Below, one piece after another: positions 31,143-39,908 of a stretch of 64,000 nucleotides of DNA. This DNA is from Bradyrhizobium diazoefficiens USDA 110 (GTDB taxonomy: Bacteria; Pseudomonadota; Alphaproteobacteria; Rhizobiales; Xanthobacteraceae). Position 1 is the first letter of the stretch. Each line of letters opens with the position of its first letter. The notes beneath the pieces are model-generated. The model had not been told where the DNA came from. It saw only the letters and a program-made list of their open reading frames with translations, and did not search any database. The DNA lies in NCBI RefSeq assembly GCF_000011365.1, contig NC_004463.1, positions 4,388,001 to 4,452,000 on the forward strand, read 5' to 3'. The position numbers and the translations under genes were made by a program.

Positions 31143-32438
31143 TCAGCCGAACTGGGTGGGGAGGGCGCGCGTGACCACACCATCGGCGTCGAGCCCGAGG
31201 ATCACCCGCCAGCGGTCGAGGCAGGTGCAGGGATGCGAGATGCCGAAGGCGATGATGTCGCCGACAGCAAGGGCGCCTTCGGGGGCAACGGACAGGAACG
31301 CATGCTGGTCGTTGAGGCGCGTGACCGCCAGCGCAGCGTCGAGCCCTTGCTGCTCGACGCCGTCGCGGAATACGCGCAACGGGACGGGCAGTCCCTGATC
31401 GAAGGAGGCGTCGCGCATGCCGAAGCCGGCAATCGCAAGTCCTGTCTCGGGGCGCGACAAGACTTCGGCCCAGAGCGTCAGCGCGGGGCGAAAGCCTTCC
31501 ACGGCGGAGTGGTGCAGACCGTCGATGAGGAGACCGCCGCGCCGGTCTATTTCCGCGAAGGCGCGGGCGTAGATGCCGTGATCGGCGAAGAACAGCGCGC
31601 CGGAGCGCAGGATCACGCTGGCGTTGCCGTCAGCCTGCGCGCCCGGTGCGAGCGCGCGCGCGACGATGTCGAAATAGGCCGAGCCGCCGGCACTGATGAT
31701 CAGTGGCCGCTGCGGGGCGGCGGCGCGCACCAGCGCAAAAGTCTCGATGGTGCGCTCCATCAGTGCCGCGATCGCGCGCATCGTCTCGTCGGCATCGGGC
31801 GTTGCGGCTGCGCCCTCATAGGTCGCAACGCCGCCGAGCACGAGCCGGTCGGCGGCGAGCACGGCTGCGATCGTCGCCTCGATGGCGGCGCGATCGCGCG
31901 CGCCGGCGCGGCCTGCGCCGAGCTCGACCAGCACGGACAATTCGCGGCGTGACGCGATCCGTGCCGCTTCGGCGAGCGCGGCGACAGCGGCGGGTGAATC
32001 CGCGAAGGCGTGAAATTCGGCGTCGGGATAGGCGCCGAGCAGCGCGCCGAGCCGCCGGCCGGCCGCGAGCCCGCCGATCTCGTTGGCCAGCAGCAGGCGC
32101 CGCTCGCCGCTCGCGAGCAGCACGGCGGCCTGCTGGACGTTGGCGACCGTCGTACCCCAGGCGCCGGCTGCACGCAGCGAGCGGGCGAGCTCCGGCGACA
32201 TCGGGGTCTTGGCGTGGGGCGCGACGCTGACGCCGGCGCTGGCGCACCATGTCAGGAAGAGGTCGCGGTTGGCCGCGAAGGCGGCTTCATCAAGGGTGAG
32301 GGCGGGCAGGGCAAGATCGCCGCGCGAAGGCGACCAGCGCTGGCCGCCGATGTCCTCAGTGGCTACGCCATCGACCAGGGGAATGCCCCGGGTAGTCGTC
32401 GAAACGCGTTGGCTATCCCACCGGGACAAGAACTGCAT
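31143..32438 (-). CDS. D-serine-dehydratase-like PLP enzyme (amino acid deaminase type)
   Basis: A 431-aa fold-type III PLP protein. The start at 32438 (MQFLSRWDSQRV) follows a GAGGGAGCG ribosome binding site. The cofactor lysine is in SVAPHAKT and the C-terminal SHPCTCLDRW carries the His-x-Cys metal ligands of D-serine dehydratases. Such enzymes eliminate water from D-serine or D-threonine and release an enamine that turns into a 2-oxoacid. The operon also encodes RidA, which clears enamines, an N-deacylase and an uptake system. As first gene after the LacI operator, it is probably the main catabolic enzyme of the operon. Confidence 0.82.
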   Translation of the reverse strand: MQFLSRWDSQRVSTTTRGIPLVDGVATEDIGGQRWSPSRGDLALPALTLDEAAFAANRDLFLTWCASAGVSVAPHAKTPMSPELARSLRAAGAWGTTVANVQQAAVLLASGERRLLLANEIGGLAAGRRLGALLGAYPDAEFHAFADSPAAVAALAEAARIASRRELSVLVELGAGRAGARDRAAIEATIAAVLAADRLVLGGVATYEGAAATPDADETMRAIAALMERTIETFALVRAAAPQRPLIISAGGSAYFDIVARALAPGAQADGNASVILRSGALFFADHGIYARAFAEIDRRGGLLIDGLHHSAVEGFRPALTLWAEVLSRPETGLAIAGFGMRDASFDQGLPVPLRVFRDGVEQQGLDAALAVTRLNDQHAFLSVAPEGALAVGDIIAFGISHPCTCLDRWRVILGLDADGVVTRALPTQFG

Positions 32439-32486
32439 CGTCGCTCCCTCAGCGGCGCTCGACCGCTGAAGTGAACGATATGTCCG

Positions 32487-32504
32487 AATGACAACGTTGT
32501 CATT
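32487..32504 (-). promoter_or_regulatory. LacI-family operator for the transporter/deacylase operon
   Basis: Perfect 18-bp palindrome AATGACAACGTTGTCATT with the central CG and TGxxxxCGxxxxCA pattern of LacI/GalR-family sites. It lies about 50 nt before the first gene of the operon whose last gene is a LacI regulator. No other copy was noticed in the window. Confidence 0.85.
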
Positions 32505-32580
32505 AGCCAAATCTAGCCATCATGGGGACAAGTTCGAGGTAATAAGGTATTTGGATAAGGGTATGTGCCAACGAATTGAG

Positions 32581-33423
32581 CTAATGCTCGCCGCCCATCT
32601 GGAGGAGGACTTCCTCGATATCGATGTCGATCTGGCCCGCCGCCCTGAGATGGCGGACCTCGAGACTGTCGCCCCGGAAGCGGTACTCGACGAGGCCGGT
32701 CTCCTTGATCGCGATCCGGTCCTGGCGCTGGTCGTTGATCTTGAAGCCGACCGACGGCGCCCAGACGTGGCGCGTGTGGCGGAACGTGAAGTCGCGGCGC
32801 TGGTGCACGTGGCCGCTGGCGATGAGGCGCAGATCGACACGCGCAAACATCTCGATCAGCCGCGCCCGCGCCGGCTGCGGCACGTAGCGGATCGAGGTCT
32901 CCGGCGTCTCTGGATCGTCGGGCAGGTTGAGGAACACCGGCTTGTGCAGGAACAGCGCGACCGGCCTGCCATTCGTGCGTGCGATCTCCTGGGTTAGCCA
33001 GTCGAACTGCGCGGCCTCGAAGGCGAGCCCGGAATTCATCACCAGCGTGTTGAGGCCGATGAAGCACCAGCCCGCCGCCTCGAACGACCAATGGTCCTCG
33101 CCGATGATGTCGCGGAATTGCTGGCGGTATGCCTCGCTGACCGGCGGCTTCGGCGCCGGCCCGATCGCGGTCGGATTGTCGCCGATGTCGTGATTGCCGG
33201 GGAGGTAACGGCAGGTCACGGGCAGGGCGTCGTGCAGGCCTTTGGCGAATACGACATCATCGCGGCTGGTCGGCCCGTCGAAGGAGACGTCGCCGGTGTT
33301 GATGACGAGATCGGGCCTGTCAGCGTCGATGTGCTCGCAGACGCGATGGAAGTTGGCGATCAGGCCGGGAAAGCGTCGGCCGAGATGGGTGTCGGAAATC
33401 TGCGTCAGGCGAAATTCGGACAT
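32581..33423 (-). CDS. Metallophosphoesterase (calcineurin-like, CpdA type)
   Basis: A 280-aa phosphoesterase with the full metal-site set: D-x-H in ISDTHLG, GD in NTGDVSF, GNHD in YLPGNHDIGD, a later histidine in LFLHKPVF and GHVH near residue 207. The family hydrolyses phosphodiesters, including cyclic nucleotides (CpdA/Icc). The substrate here cannot be decided. It stands upstream of the LacI-controlled operon but is separated by the operator region, so it is likely a separate transcription unit. Confidence 0.88.
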   Translation of the reverse strand: MSEFRLTQISDTHLGRRFPGLIANFHRVCEHIDADRPDLVINTGDVSFDGPTSRDDVVFAKGLHDALPVTCRYLPGNHDIGDNPTAIGPAPKPPVSEAYRQQFRDIIGEDHWSFEAAGWCFIGLNTLVMNSGLAFEAAQFDWLTQEIARTNGRPVALFLHKPVFLNLPDDPETPETSIRYVPQPARARLIEMFARVDLRLIASGHVHQRRDFTFRHTRHVWAPSVGFKINDQRQDRIAIKETGLVEYRFRGDSLEVRHLRAAGQIDIDIEEVLLQMGGEH

Positions 33424-33493
33424 GGCGTCAGCATAGGCGTTGTCGCACGTCGGAACGATGACGGCGCGCGCATCATCCGCGATCGAACAATGT

Positions 33494-34129
33494 TTAAAGC
33501 ACGCGATAGCGGATCGTGTAGGCGTCCTGCGGCGCGATGCTGCCCGTCACCGGCGAGGCGATGCGGTCGGCGAGATGCCAGGGGCCGAACTGCTCGGAGC
33601 GATGCGGCTCGGCCGGAAGGCGGAGGCGGAATTCGAACGTGCCCTTGCCGGGCAGGTTCACCACCAGCACGCGGTCGGCGGTGCGGTGGTTGAGCGCCAC
33701 CGCGCCGCGCAGCAGTGCGCGGCCGTCGGCGAGGTCGCGCACGCCGTCGACCAGCGCCAGCGTCTGGTTGCGGTCGGTATGCAGCTCGATCTGGGTGTCG
33801 GATACAGCCGTCAGCGTCTCCCTGGGCATGCGGATCTCGAACTCGACCGCAGGCTTGGACGGGTTGAGGCCGAGATAGGCGAGCGCAGCGTGGCGCACGT
33901 CGGAGGCGGCGAAGGCGAACAGGGCGACGGCGGCGAGCGTGGCGAGGCCATGCCTGACGACATCGCGCCAAGGGGAATAGCTCATCCGATAGCCCAGGCG
34001 GAAATACACCGTCATCGCCAGCGCGACCGCGAGCGCCATCGCGATACCTGACAGCGCCGACATCAGGATGCCGAGCCGGTCGCTGGCGGATTCGGCAAGG
34101 GGGCCGATCAGGCCGGAGAGGGTGTTCAT
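33494..34129 (-). CDS. Hypothetical membrane-anchored protein
   Basis: A 211-aa protein; start taken at 34129 (MNTLSGLIGPLAES). Two hydrophobic stretches are near residues 20-42 (ALSGIAMALAVALAMTVYF) and 60-78 (GLATLAAVALFAFAA). The rest, about residues 90-211, is a beta-rich soluble domain (VEFEIRMPRETLTAVSDTQIELHTD) probably outside the membrane. I recognise no family. It lies downstream of nothing obvious; the MAPEG gene starts divergently 157 nt away. Confidence 0.6.
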   Translation of the reverse strand: MNTLSGLIGPLAESASDRLGILMSALSGIAMALAVALAMTVYFRLGYRMSYSPWRDVVRHGLATLAAVALFAFAASDVRHAALAYLGLNPSKPAVEFEIRMPRETLTAVSDTQIELHTDRNQTLALVDGVRDLADGRALLRGAVALNHRTADRVLVVNLPGKGTFEFRLRLPAEPHRSEQFGPWHLADRIASPVTGSIAPQDAYTIRYRVL

Positions 34130-34286
34130 GGCGGTCGCTCGCCTTGCGCCCCAAAGGGGACGAAATTGCTTTAACAATCGGTGGTTGGTCGCAAGAGCGG
34201 GAACACCGGTTCAACTCGCTGATTGTCAGCGTCAGAAGTCGCGGCTAATGACGGTCCGCGGTGTTCCGCCTTACGGGAAAGTTCCG

Positions 34287-34709
34287 ATGTCTGTCCAAAT
34301 GGTCCTGCTGCCTGTCTTCGTGCAGGTCGGTCTCACCTTCGCGCTTCTGATCGGCATGGTCTTCGGGCGCCGCAAGGCGCTGGTCTCGGGCGAGACCAAG
34401 ATCCGCGACATTGCGCTGGGCGAGCCGAACTGGCCCAAGAGCACCACGCAAATCGCCAATTGCTACCGCAACCAGTTCGAGCTGCCGTTGCTGTTCTACG
34501 CCCTGATCGCGCTGGCGCTCCCCTTGCGCCATGTCGATCTCTTCATCGTGCTGATGTCATGGGTGTTCGTGGTGACACGGTTCGCCCATGCCGGCGTGTT
34601 CGTCTCCTCGAACGATCTCGGCCGCCGCTCGACGATCTGGCTCGCCGGCGTGCTGGTGCTGCTGGTGATGTGGATCTACTTCGCGCTGAGAATGCTCTTG
34701 TTGATCTGA
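34287..34709 (+). CDS. MAPEG-family membrane protein
   Basis: A 140-aa protein with four predicted transmembrane helices. Start at 34287 (MSVQMVLLPVFVQVG). The motif NCYRNQFELPLLFYAL corresponds to the conserved E-x-R/N-x-x-N-x-x-E/L-P segment of the MAPEG fold (microsomal glutathione transferase relatives), followed by VTRFAHAGVFVSSND. Function of bacterial members is mostly undefined; glutathione-dependent detoxification is possible but not shown. RsmB follows 35 nt later. Confidence 0.8.
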   Translation: MSVQMVLLPVFVQVGLTFALLIGMVFGRRKALVSGETKIRDIALGEPNWPKSTTQIANCYRNQFELPLLFYALIALALPLRHVDLFIVLMSWVFVVTRFAHAGVFVSSNDLGRRSTIWLAGVLVLLVMWIYFALRMLLLI

Positions 34710-34744
34710 CTTTTAACGGTCGGATTTCATCTGAAAGATTTGAA

Positions 34745-36046
34745 ATGACCCCCGCTGCCCGGCTGTCCGCAGCCATCGAACTGATCGATACCATCGAGAG
34801 AGACCGCGTGCCCGCGGCCAAGGCACTGAAGGAGTGGGGCACCGCGCACCGCTTCGCCGGCTCCGGCGACCGCGCCGCGATTGCCGGCCTCGTCTGGGAC
34901 GTGCTGCGCCGCTATGCCTCGAGCGCCTTCCTGATGGACGCCGACACCGCGCGGGCGCGGCTGATCGGCATGCTCCGTCTCGAGCGCGACATGGACGCGG
35001 CCACCATGGCCGCCCTGTTCGACGGCAGCCGGTTTGCGCCGGCGCCGCTGACGGAGGCCGAGCAGGCGGCGCTCAGCCATCGCTCCCTCAGGGACGCTCC
35101 CGCTGCGATCGCCGGCGACTACCCCGAATGGCTCGATCCGCATCTGGCAAAGGTGTTCGGCGAGGACCGTGCGGCGGAGGCGGCCGCGATGGCGAGCCGG
35201 GCGCCGCTGGACCTGCGCGTCAACACGCTAAAGTCCAATCGTGACAAGGTGCTGCGGGCGCTTGCTCATCTTCATGCGAAACCGACGCCCTGGTCTGCAA
35301 CCGGCCTGCGCATCGAGCTTTCCGCCGATGCGCGCAACCCCGGCATCCAGGCCGAGGAGGATTTCATCAAGGGCGCCGTTGAAGTGCAGGATGAGGGATC
35401 GCAGCTTGCGGCCCAGTTCACCGCGGCAAAACCCGGCGAGCAGGTGATTGATCTGTGCGCCGGCGCCGGCGGCAAGACGCTGGCGCTCGCCGCCATGATG
35501 CAGGGCAAAGGCCGGTTGATCGCGACCGATAGCGACAAGCGGCAGCTTGCGCCCATTCACGAACGCCTGTCGCGCGCCGGCGTCCACAATGCCGATGTCC
35601 GCACGCCCAAGGGCGAGGCCGATCCGCTGGCCGACATCAGTGCCACGGCCGATCTCGTTGTGATCGACGCCCCCTGCACGGGAACCGGCACCTGGCGCCG
35701 CAACCCCGACGCCAAATGGCGGATGCGGCCGGGTGCGCTGGAGATTCGCCTGCGCGACCAGGCCGAGGTGCTGGAGCGCGCCGTGCCGCTGGTGAAGCTA
35801 GGTGGCCGCATCGCCTACATCACCTGCTCGGTGCTGGCGGAAGAGAACGGCGAGCAGGTGAGGGCGTTCATCGGCCGTCACCCGGAGTTCGCGGTGGTCC
35901 CACCCGAGCAGATCGCGAGCGTGCTCTGGGACAAGGCGGAAGATTTCGCAAAAGCCGCGCTGCAATCGCCCGAGGGCTGGCTGATGACGCCGCGCCGGAC
36001 GGGGACGGATGGCTTCTTCGTCTCGGTGCTGAAGAAGACCGCCTGA
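34745..36046 (+). CDS. rsmB: 16S rRNA cytosine-C5 methyltransferase
   Basis: A 433-aa RsmB/NOL1 protein. The start at 34745 (MTPAARLSAAIELID) was chosen because the longer open frame upstream runs through the MAPEG gene in another frame. An N-terminal NusB-like helical region (residues 1-130) is followed by the Rossmann methyltransferase: DLCAGAGGKTLALA (SAM site), VVIDAPCTGTGTWRRNP with one catalytic Cys, and AYITCSVLAEENGEQ with the second. It methylates C967 in E. coli 16S rRNA. In alphaproteobacteria rsmB often precedes guaA, as here after three small genes. Confidence 0.9.
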   Translation: MTPAARLSAAIELIDTIERDRVPAAKALKEWGTAHRFAGSGDRAAIAGLVWDVLRRYASSAFLMDADTARARLIGMLRLERDMDAATMAALFDGSRFAPAPLTEAEQAALSHRSLRDAPAAIAGDYPEWLDPHLAKVFGEDRAAEAAAMASRAPLDLRVNTLKSNRDKVLRALAHLHAKPTPWSATGLRIELSADARNPGIQAEEDFIKGAVEVQDEGSQLAAQFTAAKPGEQVIDLCAGAGGKTLALAAMMQGKGRLIATDSDKRQLAPIHERLSRAGVHNADVRTPKGEADPLADISATADLVVIDAPCTGTGTWRRNPDAKWRMRPGALEIRLRDQAEVLERAVPLVKLGGRIAYITCSVLAEENGEQVRAFIGRHPEFAVVPPEQIASVLWDKAEDFAKAALQSPEGWLMTPRRTGTDGFFVSVLKKTA

Positions 36047-36054
36047 TCAACGTT

Positions 36055-36155
36055 GTCATTCCGGGGCTCGCGAAGCGAGAACCCGGAATCCATCGAGCCG
36101 CAGGGACCGCCGCGCGATGGATTCCGGGTTCGCCCTCCGGGCGCCCCGGAATGAC
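36055..36155. repeat. Palindromic intergenic repeat, GTCATTCCGGGG family, copy 7
   Basis: GTCATTCCGGGG to CCCCGGAATGAC with internal GGAATCCATCG/CGATGGATTCC blocks. It begins 9 nt after the rsmB stop. Confidence 0.85.
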
Positions 36156-36177
36156 GGCCGTTGGGCCCCCCAAAACA

Positions 36178-36213
36178 AAAGCCCCGCAGACCGAATCCCG
36201 GTCACGGGGCTTT
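36178..36213 (-). terminator. Rho-independent terminator of the cold-shock gene
   Basis: Stem AAAGCCCCG (36178-36186) with CGGGGCTTT (36205-36213), followed on the minus strand by a T-rich tract (GCTTTTGTTTTG). It sits 57 nt beyond the cspA-like stop. Confidence 0.85.
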
Positions 36214-36269
36214 CAAGTTCTCGCGCTCTGCCGGTACGTCCGTGGTCAGAAGCGCTGGTGCGCGGGCGA

Positions 36270-36479
36270 TTAGCCGACGCGGAGATTATCAGCCGACGAC
36301 TTGCCGCTGCGACGGTCGGCGACGATGTCGAACGAGACCTTCTGACCCTCGTTGAGGGAGGAGAGGCCAGCGCGCTCGACGGCGCTGATGTGCACGAACA
36401 CGTCCTTCTGGCCGTCGTCCGGCTGGATGAAACCATAACCCTTTTGGGTGTTGAACCACTTCACGGTGCCCATAGCCAT
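36270..36479 (-). CDS. Cold-shock domain protein (CspA family)
   Basis: A 69-aa single cold-shock domain. RNP1 is [11 protein letters not shown] (K-G-[FY]-G-[FY]-I) and RNP2 is DVFVHISA, both intact, so it should bind single-stranded RNA or DNA. A 267-nt untranslated stretch separates it from the next gene upstream, leaving room for the long structured leader these genes usually have; a leader sensor is an inference. A terminator follows. AGGAAAT precedes the ATG as ribosome binding site. Confidence 0.95.
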   Translation of the reverse strand: MAMGTVKWFNTQKGYGFIQPDDGQKDVFVHISAVERAGLSSLNEGQKVSFDIVADRRSGKSSADNLRVG

Positions 36480-36746
36480 GGGAATTTCCTTTAGTTAGTT
36501 AGAGAGGATACGCACGCGGACCGGTACGCAGCACTGCGCCCATAGTCCTGATGAGTCGATGTTTTGGAGAAATCATCTGAAGCGTGCGCGCCTGTCTTAG
36601 ACGAGGCGAAGCGGCCCAGTCGTTCGGCCAAGTATCGATGATCACAATATAGCGAGAATTTTGGGCCACTTCAAGGCACCACCCGCCACCCGGCACCTCG
36701 CCCGGATTTTCTATTTTGCGGTGCAAATTAACCGCTCCGGCGCATC

Positions 36747-37079
36747 TCAATCGACGATAAACAGCGTCGCCCCGGTGGCCGTCGAGGACCGGTGCGCGGC
36801 GTCGCCGAAGTCGGAGACCTGGTAGCTCATCCCCGCCGTGAGCTTGAACTTGCGGCCGTCGCGCAGCTCCGAATCGAGCTCGCCCTTGACCACGAAGATG
36901 ACGTGGCCGCGGTCGCACCAATGGTCGGCGAGATAGCCCGGCGAATACTCGACCATCCGCACCCGGAGATCCCCGATGTTGAGCGTGCGCCACAGCGCCT
37001 GGCCGGTCTCGCCGGCATGCTTGGTCGGCTCGACCTTGCTCCAGTCGGTGACGGTGAAGGGGGAGGTGGGGAGTTTCAT
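36747..37079 (-). CDS. DHCW-motif cupin-fold protein
   Basis: A 110-aa one-domain cupin. The family-defining segment reads ADHWCDRGHVIFVVKGEL, in which two His residues and a Glu could bind a metal. Members are small and of unknown function. It has its own GGAGG ribosome binding site at 37083-37088 on the complement. Isolated: cold-shock gene downstream, two palindromic repeats upstream. Confidence 0.8.
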   Translation of the reverse strand: MKLPTSPFTVTDWSKVEPTKHAGETGQALWRTLNIGDLRVRMVEYSPGYLADHWCDRGHVIFVVKGELDSELRDGRKFKLTAGMSYQVSDFGDAAHRSSTATGATLFIVD

Positions 37080-37142
37080 GGGGGAGGTCCTGTCTCAGAG
37101 CCGGCAATGCTGGTGTTAGCGTACGCTGCCGCCGCAGTCTCC

Positions 37143-37249
37143 GTCATTGCGGGCGCAGCGAAGCAATCCAGAAATGCATCCGCGGAGGCCGTCTGGATTG
37201 CTTCGTCGCGTCAGCGCAAAATTGCTCCGCAATTTTGTCTCGCGATGAC
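37143..37249. repeat. Palindromic repeat with GTCATTGCGGGCGCAGCGAAGCAATCC start
   Basis: Begins GTCATTGCGGGCGCAGCGAAGC and ends TCTCGCGATGAC. It has the core AGCGAAGCAATCCAGA with partner TCTGGATTGCTTCG and an extra inserted hairpin CAAAATTGC/GCAATTTTG. Distinct from the GTCATTCCGGGG family. Confidence 0.75.
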
Positions 37250-37281
37250 GGGCTTGGGGCACGCTCGCACCCCGCTCAAGG

Positions 37282-37401
37282 TGTCATCGCCCGCCTTGTG
37301 CGCACTTGCGCACTGGAGCGGGCGATCCAGTATTCCAGAGGCCGTGCCGTGATACGGAGAAGCCGCGGCGTACTGGATTCCCCGCTTTCGCGGGGAATGA
37401 C
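37282..37401. repeat. Palindromic repeat with GTCATCGCCCGC / GCGGGGAATGAC ends, copy B
   Basis: Reverse-orientation relative of the element at 23988-24088: it shares GGGCGATCCAGTA and TACTGGATTCCCCGCTTTCGCGGGG blocks. Confidence 0.8.
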
Positions 37402-37468
37402 AGCGGTGGGTGGGGTGGCACCGTCTGCACACGACAAGCCGCGGCGGGGACAGCAACCCACGCAGGCG

Positions 37469-37840
37469 TCACTGCGGCAGATGGTTCGCCGACCCCTGCA
37501 CGATCAGACCCGCGTCGTTCACCCGCAGATACTCGCAGATCTTCTTGCCCCGCTCGTTCGCGTAAAACACCACGACGCTGTCAGGGCTGACGAACACGTC
37601 GATCAGGGAGAAGTGCAGGTCAGGCAGCAGGGCGAGCGCCTTGCCCCAATAGGCCCGCAACGCGTCCTTGCCGCGCACGGTGCCGCTGGCATCGAACCCC
37701 AGCGCCGGGATGCGGTCCGATGTCATCACGGCGGCCTCGTCATAGAGTGTCAGCACGCGTTCGAGATCGCGCGCATTCCAGGCCTCGACCCAGGTCCGGC
37801 CGAGCGCGGCAAGCGATGATGGCTGATGGTGCTGTGGCAT
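37469..37840 (-). CDS. SnoaL-like / NTF2-fold protein
   Basis: A 123-aa protein. The start at 37840 (MPQHHQPSSLAALGR) follows AGGGAGAATGCC; the longer frame upstream lacks a site. Features are those of SnoaL-like polyketide cyclase/NTF2 domains: WVEAWNARDLERVLTLYDEAA at the start, an inner beta sheet with GKDALRAYW, and DVFVSPDSVVVFYANERGKK. Such domains act as small isomerases/hydratases or as dimerisation modules, and no catalytic residues are definite. Divergent from guaA, 150 nt away. Confidence 0.8.
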   Translation of the reverse strand: MPQHHQPSSLAALGRTWVEAWNARDLERVLTLYDEAAVMTSDRIPALGFDASGTVRGKDALRAYWGKALALLPDLHFSLIDVFVSPDSVVVFYANERGKKICEYLRVNDAGLIVQGSANHLPQ

Positions 37841-37990
37841 GGCATTCTCCCTGATCGGCCCCGGATTGAAGCGCGGGGGCAATTAGGTCAATAATACTGA
37901 CCTATATGCATTTGTCCATGCCCAAAGAAGAATGTGGGCGTGCAAACCTGCGCGGTTGCGGGCCGGGGCGTGGTCGCGTATCTGCTTGCC

Positions 37991-39589
37991 ATGACAGCAG
38001 CACAGAACGACCGCTCCGCGTCGACGCCCTCCGTGGCCTCGGCGCATGACAAGATTCTCATCGTCGACTTCGGCAGCCAGGTGACGCAGCTGATCGCGCG
38101 TCGCGTGCGCGAGGACGGCGTCTATTGCGAGATCGTCCCGTTCAACAAGGCCGAAGAGGCCTTCAAGGAGATGAAGCCGAAGGCGGTGATCCTCTCCGGC
38201 GGGCCGGAATCGGTGCACGAGGCCGGCTCTCCGCGCGCCCCGCAATTGATCTTCGCCTCCGGCGTGCCCGTGATGGGCATCTGCTACGGCCAGATGACCA
38301 TGGCGGCGCAGCTCGGCGGTGAGGTCGAGGGCGGCCATCACCGCGAATTCGGCCGCGCCGATGTCGAGGTGAAGGCGCAGAGCAAGCTGTTCGAGGACGT
38401 CTGGTCATCAGGCAGCAAGAACCAGGTCTGGATGAGCCATGGCGACCGCATCACCAAGATGCCGCCGGGCTTCTCGGTGGCCGGCACCTCGCCGAACGCG
38501 CCCTTCGCGATCATCCAGGACGAGAAGCGCAAATATTACGGCCTGATGTTCCACCCCGAAGTGGTGCACACGCCCGACGGCGCCAAGCTGATCCGCAACT
38601 TCGTGCGCAAGATCGCCGGCCTCACCGGCGACTGGACCATGCGCGCCTTCCGCGAGGAGGAGATTGCCAAGATCCGCGCCCAGGTCGGCAAGGGCAAGGT
38701 GATCTGCGGCCTCTCCGGCGGCGTCGATTCGGCCGTCGCGGCCGTGCTGATCCACGAAGCCATCGGCGACCAGCTGACGTGTGTGTTCGTCGATCACGGC
38801 TTGATGCGCCTCAACGAGGCCGAGCAGGTGGTTGACCTGTTCCGCCACCACTACAACATCCCGCTCGTGCACGTGGATGCGTCGAAGCAGTTTTTGGGCG
38901 AACTCGAAGGCGTCACCGACCCCGAGACCAAGCGCAAGACCATCGGCCGCCTCTTCATCGAGGTGTTCGAGGCCGAGGCCAAGAAGATCGGCGGCGCCGA
39001 CTTCCTCGCGCAAGGCACGCTCTATCCTGATGTGATCGAGAGCGTCTCGTTCACCGGCGGACCTTCAGTCACCATCAAGTCGCACCACAATGTCGGCGGT
39101 CTCCCTGAACGCATGAACATGAAGCTCGTCGAGCCCCTGCGCGAGCTGTTCAAGGACGAGGTGCGCAAGTTAGGGCGCGAGCTCGGCCTGCCCGAAATCT
39201 TCGTCGGCCGCCACCCGTTCCCGGGCCCGGGCCTCGCCATCCGCTGCCCCGGCGACATCACAAGCGACAAGCTCGACATCCTGCGCAAGGCCGATGCCGT
39301 CTACATCGACCAGATCCGCAAGCACGGCCTCTACGACGACATCTGGCAGGCTTTTGCGGTGCTGCTCCCCGTGAAGACGGTGGGCGTCATGGGCGACGGC
39401 CGCACCTACGACTACGTCGTGGGTCTGCGCGCCGTCACCTCCACCGACGGCATGACCGCGGACTTCTACCAGTTCGACATGAAGTTCTTAGGCGAGACCG
39501 CCACGCGCATCATCAACGAGGTGAAGGGCGTGAACCGGGTGGTGTACGACGTGACCAGCAAGCCGCCCGGGACGATTGAGTGGGAGTAG
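37991..39589 (+). CDS. guaA: GMP synthase (glutamine-hydrolysing)
   Basis: A 532-aa two-domain enzyme. The N-terminal class I glutaminase has the nucleophile in GICYGQMTM and the His/Glu pair in MFHPEVVHT; the ATP pyrophosphatase has the PP-loop [11 protein letters not shown]; the C-terminal dimerisation domain follows. Start at 37991 ([13 protein letters not shown]) was chosen over an upstream extension because the usual N-terminus of alphaproteobacterial GuaA is near this point. It aminates XMP to GMP; guaB is also in this window but not adjacent. Confidence 0.96.
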   Translation: MTAAQNDRSASTPSVASAHDKILIVDFGSQVTQLIARRVREDGVYCEIVPFNKAEEAFKEMKPKAVILSGGPESVHEAGSPRAPQLIFASGVPVMGICYGQMTMAAQLGGEVEGGHHREFGRADVEVKAQSKLFEDVWSSGSKNQVWMSHGDRITKMPPGFSVAGTSPNAPFAIIQDEKRKYYGLMFHPEVVHTPDGAKLIRNFVRKIAGLTGDWTMRAFREEEIAKIRAQVGKGKVICGLSGGVDSAVAAVLIHEAIGDQLTCVFVDHGLMRLNEAEQVVDLFRHHYNIPLVHVDASKQFLGELEGVTDPETKRKTIGRLFIEVFEAEAKKIGGADFLAQGTLYPDVIESVSFTGGPSVTIKSHHNVGGLPERMNMKLVEPLRELFKDEVRKLGRELGLPEIFVGRHPFPGPGLAIRCPGDITSDKLDILRKADAVYIDQIRKHGLYDDIWQAFAVLLPVKTVGVMGDGRTYDYVVGLRAVTSTDGMTADFYQFDMKFLGETATRIINEVKGVNRVVYDVTSKPPGTIEWE

Positions 39590-39908
39590 GGGACCGGTTG
39601 TCATCGGGCAGTTTGGCGTGGTTTTGGAGCGTCTATCTCATTTCTTCCCGGTCGCGTCGTCACATAAGCCTGATCGAGGTCTGAAAACTATCGCGCTTCC
39701 GCGAACAGCGCAATGTGGCGTACTGCGGCGTGCAGAAAGGTCGGAAGCGGTGAGCCGAAGTCTCAGTTTGAGGGATCGGGATTACGGTGACAGTGCATTT
39801 GACTATCGCTCGCTAAAGAAGGCTTGCGAGTTGAATTCACTGTCACCGTAATGTTCGAAGAAGTCAGCGCGCGACCGGTTCTCGGCGTCGATCACGGCCA
39901 TAGATCGA
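39590..39908. other. 319-nt intergenic region with one inverted-repeat element
   Basis: No gene is convincing here. The only structure seen is the 72-bp inverted-repeat element at 39781-39852. Confidence 0.7.
39781..39852. repeat. 72-bp element with perfect 15-bp terminal inverted repeats
   Basis: Ends ATTACGGTGACAGTG (39781-39795) and CACTGTCACCGTAAT (39838-39852). It has no coding capacity of its own and resembles a miniature transposable element or an extended hairpin; no second copy was noticed in this window. Confidence 0.6.

Larger units (their letters stand above)
37080..37468. other. 389-nt intergenic region filled by two palindromic repeats
   Basis: No gene. It is almost entirely made of two repeat elements of different type (37143-37249 and 37282-37401). 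Short open frames in it are translations of the repeats. Confidence 0.75.

Noticed and set aside
34223..34744. 5' extension of rsmB
   Set aside because: It overlaps the MAPEG gene in another frame; RsmB has its normal length when started at 34745.
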